DNA from: Protostelium mycophagum
Taxonomy: Eukaryota; Evosea; Variosea; Protosteliida; Protosteliaceae
Reading direction: 5' to 3'
DNA length: 46,396 nt
NCBI GenBank assembly: GCA_002081555.1
Contig: MZNV01002266.1
Location: 1-46,396, forward strand
In this document: in pieces, positions 11,051 to 20,788 of the stretch
Layout of the letters: every line of letters starts with the position of its first letter
Numbering within the stretch: the first letter of the stretch is position 1
Position numbers and translations under genes: made by a program
Notes under the pieces: generated by a model
Told to the model about the DNA's origin: nothing
The model's input: only the letters and a program-made list of their open reading frames with translations
Databases searched by the model: none

Positions 11051-12045
11051 CTAAGATGTGTTTATTTTGTGGCTCAGGATCCACTCGAATGTCTTTATGT
11101 CGTTGTAAACCCCGGTCCAACAGTCGTGTCCGACACCAGGGTGAGTCGTGAAGGTGACATCCTTTGCACCTTGTTTGTTCAGCGCGGTAACCAACCTTTC
11201 ACTGTACTCTATGCTCACGATGTTGTCCGCCTCTCCATGGTGAGCCCTGTTAAAATTCATCATCCAAGTTTCGATCAGCTTCGGTGATTCCCCATCTTTA
11301 ATGTGGGTTAACAGGCCATTTTTATAGAAGATGGCAAAGATCATGAAGTCTTGGGAAGTCGCACCATTGGGGTATGTCTTTGATCTTCTGAGCGATGATG
11401 GGTTCTCCACCACCACATATAGGGACAATGCAGGAGAATCTTGAGGGGGTGGAACTCGCCAAGCTCCATGTGCCAAACCCTCCCACAAACCCTCCCATGG
11501 AGAATCCAGTGACACTGACACGTGTCAAGTCGACGTTGTGCTCGGCGATGACTTCATCGAGGAGCTCTGACAAAGTGGAGGGGCTCCACCCAAAACCTTG
11601 ACGGATGTCTAAAGACGGTGATACTGTGATGAAATTCTCAGAAACCATCTCACAGACCTGATCGTTTGTCATACATGTGAATGGAGAGTATTTTTACCTC
11701 GATTGGGACAGGTGTCGGCGACAAATCATCTTCCGCCATTTTCTTCTTTCCAAATTGCAAAATAGGTGGGATTTGGGGTTCTTTGCCATTCTTCCAGTTG
11801 TCATATGACAAGATGATCTTGGGGATTCCATGTCTTAACGAGAAGTATGAACTATTTCCACCACGTTGAGATTCGCCTGAACCGTGCAAAAATAGAAGGA
11901 GAGGCCATTTCTGATCGGTGTCCTCTTTTCTGTAGTTGGGAGGAATGGATAAGAAGAATTGATAACCAACTTTTGATTGTTGGTGATACGTGAAGGAGAT
12001 GTTTTTTGTATTGGCATATTCATGACCAGTCTGGATGACTTTCAT
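11051..12045 (-). CDS. Alpha/beta-hydrolase esterase (PHB-depolymerase/carboxylesterase-like)
   Basis: Predicted serine esterase. From 12045 the frame gives PLLLFLHGSGESQRGG (the HG oxyanion strand), then after an intron VCEMVSENFITVSPS. The nucleophile elbow is GFSMGG (catalytic Ser). A third exon brings QWAHHGEADNIVSIEYSER (acid Asp) and HPGVGHDCW (catalytic His), ending in LSHKINTS. The splice that rebuilds the Trp codon (TG|G) before AHHGEAD restores the canonical order, so the model is firm. No signal peptide is visible. The strand after the elbow is MGGFVGGFGTW where relatives have MGGFGTW, caused by a perfect 12-bp duplication at 11474-11497. Substrate unknown. Confidence 0.8.
11474..11497. 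repeat. Perfect 12-bp in-frame tandem duplication in the esterase gene
   Basis: CAAACCCTCCCA occurs twice back to back on the plus strand. Read on the minus strand it doubles GGF plus one residue beside the catalytic serine motif of the esterase, adding four residues. Confidence 0.9.
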
Positions 12046-12514
12046 GTTGATGTCGTGTATCTTCTGATCAAATTACGGGCCAGTGTGACTCTGGTTGCAC
12101 TTACGCATAACAAGGTATTTCGATTAAAAAAGAAAAAGAGCTTCTCAAAGACACGGGCTTGGGATTTGTATGATGAATTGATTAATTCTTCACTTTGATG
12201 TCTATCCACCTGAAGCTGTTGCGTGGAGCTTGGCATTTGTTTTTGTGTTTGGTCGACATCCGTGACGTGTCGACAGAAAACTCGTGTTGCGAATTCACAA
12301 CTCACAACAACAACAGCTCCGGATCGGCAAGGTAGGCCATCCTCTCCAGAGGATAAAACAATCATATCCTCCATTTCATGATCCAAGTTGTTCTCTGAAG
12401 GATCTGATCGCAGATATGCCATCATATTTAATCAGAATGTGCCCTTTCATCTTCTATATGGGATTCTAAATAGCACGAATTTAATGCTTACCTCTTTTAG
12501 AACGACATTGGATC
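12046..12514. other. Divergent intergenic region between esterase and mannitol dehydrogenase
   Basis: A minus-strand open frame of about 127 codons covers most of it and runs into the esterase ATG. It has low-complexity, unfamiliar sequence and I treat it as chance. The region presumably carries promoters for both divergent genes. Confidence 0.45.
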
Positions 12515-14925
12515 ATGACTTCTCTCAGCCAAGCCACCATCAACTCCCTCCCCGCTAATATCTCAAAGGGAAACTATGACCGTACCAAATTGAAGCACGG
12601 CATTGTCCACATAGGTGTTGGCGCCTTCCACAGAGCCCACCAGGCTATTTATCTTGACCGTGTATTAGAGAAGAGCGGAAGCACTGAATGGTGAGCCAGT
12701 CATCCTGTAGGTGGTCCATAATTCACATACTCCAGGGGATTGGTTGGTGTCGGACTCTTGCCTTTCGACGCACCGATGAGAGACGCCATGAAAGCACAAG
12801 ACAACCTCTATACTGTCAATGAACTCAATGCTGCTGGCGAGAGGAACACCCGTCTTGTCCAAGCCATGGTCGAGTACATCTACGCCCCTGGCAATTTCGA
12901 GGCAGTCCTCCAAGTATGATCTACCTTCTTTACCTCCATCTCATTTTCTTATAGAAAATGGCTGAGCCCAACGTTCGTATCGTCTCCCTCACCATCACCG
13001 AGGGAGGTTATCTCATGGACAACCGCGGCCAATTCCAACTGAAGCACCCTTCTATTGTCACTGATCTTACTTCTCCAAAGCTGCCACAAACCGCTGTTGG
13101 GATCATTGTCGAGGCATTGCATAGAAGAAAAGAGGCCGGCACCCCTGCCTTCACCGTTATGTCTTGTGACAATCTCAGACACAACGGTGATCAAGCCAGG
13201 AAGGCCGTCCTCGCTTACGCTGGAGCTAGGTACGTCTTAAAAACATCAGAATCTGTATGAAGAGATGATCCCATCACCAGATCTCGAAATTCCACGTCAT
13301 CTCATATAGATCATTGAAAAGTGACAGGGACGCTGAACTCGCCTCTTGGATCGAGAAGAATGTCACCTTCCCCAATGGCATGGTCGACCGTATCACCCCC
13401 GCTACCAACCCCCAGCTCAGGTCGGTATCATGATGCGTCATCGAATGTGTCCTCGAGACGTGACGTCATGTGTCATGTCTTGAGATCTCCATTCCGAAAC
13501 AAAAATTCTGTGTACGATGAATGACATCACCATAGAGACGAGTTGAACGCCAAATCTGGAGTCAATGACCTGGCTCCAGTGGTCTCTGAAGACTTTATCC
13601 AATGGGTGTTGGAGGACAAGTTCACCAACGGAAGACCCGACTGGGCCCTCGGAGGTACACTTGACATTTTGCCTCATGAGACATCTTTATCATTCCAATA
13701 ATGGATCTACAATATTACGTATGATGACGTCATCAGGCGTCACTGTCACCGATAACGTCACACCTTACGAGGAGGCCAAGATCAGACTGTTGAACGGATC
13801 ACACCAAATGTTGTCTTACCCAGCATTCCTCGCTGGTCTCCGCAGGGTCGACATTGCCCTCAAGGTGGGTTTTTTTTAGTCTGGAAGATTTTGTCGCTGC
13901 TTATTTTTCATTTTGTTATGTTTTCGGGCTTCGCCGTGTTCTTCATTTGCTTTTCAGGTATCTAAAGGGTAGAAGTGCTGTGTACAGCTTTGAAAACAAT
14001 ATGCAACCTAATGATTCATCAAAATGAAACAAAGTCGCCAGTATGATGACGTCATCAGGACCCCTTGTTCTTTGAGTACATCAAGAAATTCTTGAACGAG
14101 GATTCCGGACCATGGTTGTTCGATATTCCGGGCATGGAGCTGGGAAGCTACAAGAATAAACTTCTCGAGAGATTCGGAAATGAGGCCATAGGAGACCAAC
14201 TCGCCAGGTAACATCGCATCTACAACACTCTATTTTTAGCACACCAAGAGAAATCTTGATCACGTGATTTTTTGTGACAAACTACAACGAAATTTCTCGA
14301 AGAATTCTGACACGTGTAGATTGTGCCTTGACGGTGGCTCCAAAATTCCAGGATTTTTACTCCCAACTATTCAAGCCAACTTGAAGAAATACGGCAGATG
14401 CCCACGCCTCGCCTTTCTCTTGGCCTGCTATAACCACTACATACACACAAACAAAGATGACAACGGAGACGTCTATGAGCTCAAGGTCAAGAAGATTCTA
14501 TTGTGCTTCTGTGTATCTGTGCGGTAGAGCCGCAGCGTGTTGCAATTTGTTAAAATGTGTATCTGTGCGTAGAGCCGCAGCGTGTTGCAATTTGTTAAAA
14601 TATTGTTTCAATCGCTCTGTGGCAATAAAAATCTGCTTGGCTATGTTGTGTGGAAACACCAGTGCATCCATCTACACTTGTCAAAAATGTCATCGTGACA
14701 TCTGACACTCAAATGACCCAGGAGCCCAACGCCATGGCATTGTTGGAGCCCATCATCGCATCATCAGACCCCCTCACCTTCTTAAAGAACACCGACCTCG
14801 TCGGTGATGCCGCCGAATTCCCCGAGTTTGTAAAGGAGTACCTCGCTTTCATTGAGAGCATCAAGACGAACGGAGCCAGAAAGACTTTGGAAAATTTGGA
14901 CCAAATCTCTGCCCCAACCCACTGA
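12515..14925 (+). CDS. Mannitol 2-dehydrogenase (NAD(P)-dependent, polyol dehydrogenase family)
   Basis: Interconverts mannitol and fructose, probably in the cytosol. The start MTSLSQATINSLPAN at 12515 precedes the Rossmann motif GIVHIGVGAFHRAHQ, which is diagnostic of the long-chain mannitol dehydrogenase family. Successive exons give TVNELNAAGERN, SLTITEGGYLMD, FTVMSCDNLRHNG, DRITPATNP, SLASWIEK-type sequence, DNVTPYEEAKIRLLNGSHQM (catalytic-domain signature) and the C-terminal helices, ending in LDQISAPTH. About nine exons of normal family content, apparently complete. Two introns end in the same 17-mer with a CRE-like palindrome, and the last intron carries a tandem duplication. Mannitol metabolism fits osmoprotection or storage, or feeding on fungi. 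Confidence 0.93.
13720..13736 (+). promoter_or_regulatory. CRE-like palindrome at an intron 3' end (copy 1)
   Basis: TATGATGACGTCATCAG forms the last 17 bases of a mannitol dehydrogenase intron. It contains the CRE palindrome TGACGTCA and supplies the AG acceptor. An identical 17-mer ends another intron of the same gene at 14042-14058. Confidence 0.6.
14042..14058 (+). promoter_or_regulatory. CRE-like palindrome at an intron 3' end (copy 2)
   Basis: Same 17-mer as at 13720, again ending an intron just before the exon that begins DPLFFEY. Binding by a bZIP factor is possible but unproven; duplication of an intron end is the alternative. Confidence 0.6.
14511..14601. repeat. 46-bp tandem duplication inside an intron
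   Basis: Unit 1 (14511-14556) and unit 2 (14557-14601) are identical except for one missing G in unit 2. They lie in the 236-bp last intron (14486-14721) of the mannitol dehydrogenase gene and account for its unusual length. The near-identity implies a recent event. Confidence 0.9.
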
Positions 14926-15188
14926 ATTTGATAAAGATATGAAATGAATCTTCCTCATACTTGTATAACATTTCTTCTGTTGCTTCATCGCTGCAATAAT
15001 ATTGTGCCGCGTACACCGGTGTAAAGATTCGTTCCCTCAGCATGACTGTTACTGTCTAAACTTGGACAAAAATGTACAGAGTCAGAGCTTCTGATCAGCA
15101 ATTGCTGAGGAAAGTTTACCTTACCTTCTGGTGTTGTATTGTGCTCTAGAAATGGTTTTGTATCAAAATTGTCATTTAACTCACTCAA
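14861..15188 (-). CDS. Possible small protein overlapping the 3' end of mannitol dehydrogenase (doubtful)
   Basis: The start at 15188 gives MSELNDNFDTKPFLEHNTTP. Removing one intron (GTAAGG..GACAG) leads in frame to VTVMLRERIFTPVYAAQYYC then SDEATEEMLYKYEEDSFHIF, with natural-looking composition. The frame then runs to 14861 and overlaps the opposite-strand mannitol dehydrogenase exon by about 65 bp, which weakens the model; a further 3' intron could avoid this. No family recognised. Confidence 0.3.
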
Positions 15189-15726
15189 TATTTTGTGTTG
15201 CTAAAAGATGATTTCACATTTTGTAATATTCACAAGAGACAAAATTGTTGCAGAACGTGTTTTCTACGGTAAGGACACGGTTATTACCACAAACAGCAGT
15301 ATAGGACATAATCTTTCAGATCAGTACTGATGAAGTTTATATCCTTATCTACAACGACACAGCCCCAGATCATCTCACGGTTGTTATCGTGATCCTATGC
15401 TAATAGAGTACCGAATCACAAAGACACTGTTTTGTGCCTCACTCGGCAAAAAAATCGTCTGTATTTATGATGGTCATCACTTCTTGAATTTCTGGGAAAA
15501 ACATCGAGGTATCGAAATGGCTCGTTGTAGATGGTAATGTCAAATCTGTGATATTCGTGCTGGTGCTCAGCAATGAGGGTTTAGATATCTACAATTAGTG
15601 AATAATAATTTCAAACTTTCATAAAATATTTAAATAAAACAGAAAAATTATGGTTTGGCTCGTTGTAGATCATCACCATCAAATAATTTGACATTTGTGT
15701 AACGGATAGATTTCAAAATTTTAATT
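15189..15726. other. AT-rich intergenic region with three TCGTTGTAGA motifs
   Basis: No gene seen. It holds exact copies of the recurrent 10-mer at 15348-15357 (reverse), 15522-15531 and 15660-15669, all outside any predicted gene. This shows the motif is not confined to splice sites. Confidence 0.55.
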
Positions 15727-16700
15727 TTAAAAAGTTTGAATTACCTCTGGCATAGTATTTCCCGCCTTTTTTACCTCATGATTTTTCTCGGAAATTTCTT
15801 CGTCTGAGCTGGCCCAATGGTCAGCTTCCTCACCGTTGTAGTACAATAATTCTTCATCATCAATGAGATCTACAACTTGCACATTTCTTCCCACCATGGC
15901 CTGAACCGTCTTCTCCAGGCGCGAGGCCCAACCGTTTGCGACGTTACGGGGTCTCGGTGTGTTTTTCACGCTCGTTGTAGATGAGGGCGAGGGGGTGGAG
16001 AGGGGGTGGGTGGGCTTTCTCTTTAAGTTTTCGGGTGTTGCTGTCGGTGGCTTTGTGCTCTTTGCCCTGGGTGTCATCGCTTCGCCTCCCGCCTTTTTTC
16101 TTTTTCTCGATGTACCATCTTGAGTTGTAGATGGCTTCATTGGGGTGATCGTTGTGTCTGTTACGACCTCCATGTCCTAGCTTTGTCAAGATTGGAAAAT
16201 GGGATGGATGCAGATCAAAGAGGGTCATCTTACCTTTCCTGATTTAGTGATGGATTCTGTCCTTTTCTTCCCAAATAAAAATTTTCCATTTATGTTCACA
16301 TTTTCTCTCACAATGTCTATTAGTTTGTCAGATCATTAAAGAATGCAGAAAGAGATCAACTTGTACCCTTCATCGGTGTTGATGTTGTATTAGCATTTGA
16401 GATCTCAGCTGCTATAGGAATATTGTCCAGCACGATGGAATCAAGCGATACCTGCTCAACGGGTGTGTTGTTCCGTGTCGGTGTCTCCACTGCTGATTTG
16501 GAAGAGGATATAGATGATGGTGTTGTGATTGCAGGTGTCTGTGATTCTTGTGATGTTTTCCCTCTCAATTGGCGAAGTTGTTCCTTTGTCTCCTCTTGTT
16601 TTTGGAGTAATTGATGGACCAGCGAAGTTAACTGTTTAACTTTGAGCTCCATTACGAGAAGCTGTTGTTCTGCATTGTAATCATTTGGCCGTGAGTTCAT
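15727..16700 (-). CDS. Unrecognised nuclear-looking protein with N-terminal coiled coil
   Basis: The start at 16700 (MNSRPNDYNAEQQLLVMELK) opens a short coiled coil (QLLQKQEETKEQLRQLRGK) followed by a Ser/Thr/Pro-rich linker. An exon reading NVNINGKFLFGKKRTESIT is joined in phase to DMEVVTDTTITPMKPSTT. The rest is basic and low in complexity (SRKRKKAGGEAMTPRAK), then an acidic part (VDLIDDEELLYYNGEEAD), ending at MPEVIQTF. Phases of the introns agree. There is no recognised domain; the basic patches suggest a nuclear location. One TCGTTGTAGA motif (15972-15981) lies inside the coding part, read as STTS on this strand. Confidence 0.6.
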
Positions 16701-17044
16701 CGAAATGCAAAATGCACTTCGCGGGAAAGTTTAGCCGATCGCAGATTCCAGTCATCTCACCACACCTCGTTTCAGCCTTCATGACAGTTACAAAGACAAG
16801 CACCTCTTTCTAAAATCCTACAGTGGAAGGTACACGAAGATAAATCGTTCACATAAGATTAGAAATAAAACTGTAAAAGTCTAATGCACAAGACTGGCAG
16901 CTCTTGCCAAATTTCTGTTCATCTTTTCGAATGGAATATCCTCTCTGCCTCTGCTTTGTCTTTGTTGTGCACCTGTCCTCTTCAGAATGATATTTCAAAA
17001 TTTAAATTGAAAAAAAGGCGGGAAAAAATAACGACGAAAAAAAC
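16701..17044. other. Intergenic gap between two minus-strand genes
   Basis: About 340 bp with no gene seen. It includes a GGCGGGAAAA element near 16985-17010 that resembles an E2F site, upstream of the gene starting at 16700. Confidence 0.45.
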
Positions 17045-17924
17045 TTAAGAATTAAATCTCACATTCCATCTAGATTGTTTTTTTGCGTGATATTCTTCGG
17101 ATTTTCTGACTTGTTCGGGGGTCACCCCCCTCCCCACCACCGACTTCCCATAAGGCCCGTCCCTCCCCTCTGCAGGTTTTATCAGAATGAGATTCTTGTC
17201 GACACGTACAGAGATTTCCTCACCGGTCTTCAATCTCTCCCGAATGGCGCTCAAAGTGGGGTTTGGTGTCTGTGTTTGTGGCACGTCTACAACCGTAAAA
17301 TGTCTCCTGCCGTAAAGACCCTCCTCTACAACGATGTTTGTCTTCGGTTTTGGCTTGGGATCAGGTACGACAGGGATGGCCCTCTTTTGATCCTGAAAAG
17401 TTTACAATCATTTTTATATCTGCAGTGAAGCTATAAAGAGTCTGCGGTCCGCATTTATAGAGGGTGAATTGACAACTTTGAATTGTTACTGCCATCATGT
17501 CCGTCATACTTTGGTAAAAATAAGATTGTCTGATCTGTTCGCTTCTTGCTTTTTTTGTACATACCTTCTTCTCTTTTTTGCTTGGAAGGACATCTTTCTT
17601 TGAGGAACCAAATGAGAAGGGAACATCTTCCATCGTGGGTTCGTCCTTTGTTGTGTCCTCCTTCGGTGTGTCTTTTTCTGTTTTTCCAATCTCTTTAACA
17701 TGTGATTGAGCCTCTGTGTAGGTATTCTGTCCTGACAATTGATGACGGTTCAATTTCGAAGCGATTGACGCCGCAGTTTCTGCGATCTCCTCTCTCTTTA
17801 GTCTGAAACCATCTGGAACTCCATTGGAATTCAGGAGAGCTTCATTGGCATGTACGACTACATCTTCGAGTTTGATGATGTTTGTCCTTTTCCTCTTCTG
17901 ATATGGTCTGATCTCCGTGGACAT
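17045..17924 (-). CDS. Unrecognised basic protein
   Basis: Two exons, 17565-17924 and 17393 down to 17045, join in phase 0 (SKKEKK then DQKRAIPVVPDPKPKPK). The start MSTEIRPYQKRKRTNIIKLE at 17924 was chosen as the first in-frame ATG. The frame is open upstream to an acceptor-like TCGTTGTAG, so a 5' exon may be missing. Other segments are KLEDVVVHANEALLNSN, SAIRERLKTGEEISVRVDKN and PEQVRKSEEYHAKKQSRWNV, ending in RFNS. Charged and probably partly disordered. I do not recognise the family. An exact TCGTTGTAGA motif (17325-17334, reverse) lies in its coding sequence. Confidence 0.6.
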
Positions 17925-18097
17925 CTCATTCAGAAGATAGTCCAAAATAACAAGCCGAAAAACGAGACCATCTTCTACAACGAAAACATGCAAAATCAAC
18001 GATCATGATGATAGAAGATGACATCTTTAGTAATTCATCATCGAATTTAATATCGTCACTCGATAGCATCCAACCGTTGGACCATTTATTAGGTCGT

Positions 18098-18866
18098 TTA
18101 CTGTTGAGGGGCGGCTCCACGTCCAGCTCCTGTTCTGCATAAGGAAACTTTCAAGGTTTTAAAAATTGAACATACCTCCTCTGGTGGCGGGGGCCTCACG
18201 TCTGTATCCGTCTCCTCGTGGGGCTCCACCCTCACGTCTGGGTCCTCCTCTTCCGTATCCACGCTACATTTATAAATTTTGATGATGGAATAAAATGTAA
18301 AACATCACACTGACAAACGACATGCAGAAATAAATTAATTGAAAAACTCACGAATTCGGGCTTGAATTCACCACCGGGTGCGGCGAGCTTGGCCTTGTCC
18401 TCGGGGCCGGAAGGTCTGGGGGCACCGTCTCTTCTGGGAGCACCCTCTCTCTTGGGGTAAGAAGAAGGAGCGCGGGGCTGGGTCTTTGGCTTGGAGAGGG
18501 TGTTGGGGACGACATCCTCGGGAAGGTGAAGGAATACACGGAGGTACTCGATACCCTCGTTGGTCAAGAACCAGTAGTACCACTTCCAGTTGAAGTTCTC
18601 ACGAACGTAGCCGCGAGACTTCAAAGACTCAAGAAGGAGGATGACCTGGAGGTTGGGGACATCGAGTTCGTGGTGCTTGTTGTTGAAGTCCTTCTTGGCG
18701 ACCATAACGCCCTCTATTTGGTCTCAGATCAAGACCATCACACATTATTATCACATTCACATTCCATATCTCATTTCATATCATCTTCCATAAACACAAT
18801 TTCGAGTGGATTACCTTCAAAGAGGTTCTTGTAAACCAACTGTCTGTTCTTCTTAGGGATAAGCAT
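18098..18866 (-). CDS. RPS10: Small-subunit ribosomal protein eS10
   Basis: Component of the cytosolic 40S ribosome, located near the head/beak. The start [16 protein letters not shown] at 18866 is the canonical N-terminus. After one intron come [20 protein letters not shown] and [19 protein letters not shown] (winged-helix core), [12 protein letters not shown], then a long Arg/Gly/Pro tail that crosses two more introns and ends [10 protein letters not shown]. The last acceptor must be the second of two closely spaced AGs (ATGCAGAACAG), because the first would read through without the typical tail. Length (about 165 residues) is normal. Confidence 0.95.
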
Positions 18867-20351
18867 GGTCGATTGGCTGTTCCTTCAGCAGTGTGGATGC
18901 AAAGTTGATGAAAAAGGATCCGATCGAAGCCCAACTTCAACCCTTACGTAAATCGCGTTTCAAAGCAGCGGGAAGGCCCTTCCCTCCCCAAACAACTTTT
19001 GCTGCGAGAACAAAGACAATATAGAGAAACGATCACGAGTGGCCACGCTCAGAAAGAGAAGAGATGACAAGATGGAACAGGTAGGTACTGATTGGAAGGG
19101 GGGAAAGATGGAGGTGAGGAGTTGTTTCTATCTTGGAGTATTTCTTCTTTCATGATGAGAAAACGACAACATCTGGACAGTGCCGTGGTGATAAAACGAA
19201 GAAATTCCTCGTTTCTGACCAAATCTCTCCCAACTCAAGATTAATTCCCTACTTGGGCTCATACAGTATTAGGTCAGCTGAATGGTCTCTCAAGGAAGGA
19301 ACTCGTTCGGTGAGCAGCACTAGATCACATTTTCCGTTTCCCTCTCGTGATGTCCAGGAGTTTGAACAGACAAAAAAAAAAATAAAAACTGAACTGATAA
19401 TTTGAGGCCGCTTTAGCGACTGTGAAATTAAAAGACCTGCTGATCTCTTATCGACCATTTCATCTTCACTTTTTTAACCACGATCTCACATCTTCTCAGA
19501 TTCTTCTCTGGCTTAAACCAATAAAGATCTTCTAAAAATCTTGGCCCTTCAATTTCATCATCTGTGCTCGATTATTTGTGAGCAGAGATTTCTGGCAGAG
19601 ATTCTGGCAGTGGAAATCAGAGGAACACGCGAGAGCGTCCACCATGAACACCCTTCCCCATGACAGGATTCATGTAATCATATTGCTGATGAAAGATGGG
19701 AAGTCCAAATCAGGGTTAATCCTTCATGATGCCAAGAGTTTTCTTTGGCGAAAAAATAAACATTTTATTCTGGATTTTTTAATCCACTCCCCCCAGCTTT
19801 CGACGGCTCGTTAAGAAACCTTCTCACGTCTTAACGCCTGGGACGACAAGGTGCTGGTCTTTTAGTGTCATATTTGGGTATTGGATTACTCATCTCAATT
19901 GCAAGTTGGACTGAAAGAAGCAGTGTTGGATATTATTGGTGAGCTCTGTTTTATCCAACCAGGAGCTGGGTGGTTATTAATATTAAAAATGTAGTTTTCC
20001 GAGTGATCTTTGACAACTGCATGGTCTTTGGTGATGACATGGTGACCAGAAACACATCCTGCACAACATATTAATACCAAGTTGAGAACGCTTTTTATGG
20101 GAGGCTTTTTAAATTTCACAGCTTCACAACTGCATCATCCACCTTCTGAATTTTCAGGAAAATAAAAAAATTTAGTTTCTTCATTTGATTTTTTTTTATG
20201 TCAATCAATATCAAAGACGATGTTATTCTATCATTTTTTAAATATTCTGATAATGCCACACGTCTCATTGCTGATCGCAGACCGACCATTTTTAGAAACT
20301 TTGAACGCCAAGTTTCGGACAGGGCTCTGATTGCCGCCCGTAAGGGCAAAC
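18867..20351. other. 1.5-kb intergenic region, no gene supported
   Basis: Open frames on both strands are short, non-conserved and without splice coherence. The region lies upstream of both eS10 (minus) and the J-protein (plus), so it should contain divergent promoters. Nothing else was recognised. Confidence 0.5.
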
Positions 20352-20701
20352 AGATGGTTATTGCAAAAGGTCCTTCGGTTGCGTCGCAAAGAGATGTCCA
20401 CGTTACCGCAGAGATCTTAACGAGACTCTACACCTGGTGTCGCAACCCGAATCTCCGATTCTCCAGAATGTCGACTATCAAAGTGGAGACGTCTGCAACT
20501 CCGGATTCATTTTTACCTGGGGAGTCAGATGGTTATTATTGCAAAAGGTCCTTCGGTTGCGTCGCAAAGAGATGTCCACGTTACCGAGATCTTAACGAGA
20601 CTCTACACCTGGTGTCGTAATCCGAATCTCCGATTCTCCAGAATGTCGACTATCAAAGTGGAGACGTCTGCAACTCCGGATTCATTTTTACCTGGGGAGT
20701 C
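20352..20701. repeat. 175-bp tandem duplication upstream of the J-protein gene
   Basis: Two units of 175 bp, 20352-20526 and 20527-20701, lie directly next to each other. They differ by a 3-bp insertion (TATT extension) near the start of unit 2, a compensating 3-bp loss (CAG) in the middle, and two substitutions (CAACCC versus TAATCC). The duplication ends 87 bp before the J-protein start. It does not belong to a convincing coding region. Confidence 0.95.
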
Positions 20702-20788
20702 TCCTGGGCGACCCGACCTCTTAAGAAAAACCAAGTCATCTTGGTGCAACCTTCCTTGCACAGCTACCACCAACTAGATAACAAACGC

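Noticed and set aside
12042-12425. 127-codon minus-strand frame ending on the esterase ATG
   Set aside because: Low-complexity, no conserved features; likely 5' region of the esterase gene.
18348-18593. Arg/Pro-rich frames on both strands over the eS10 tail
   Set aside because: Shadows of the eS10 C-terminal coding sequence.
20198-20620. 140-codon frame across the 175-bp duplication
   Set aside because: Its reading frame is not shared by the two repeat units and it has no family features; openness appears to be chance.
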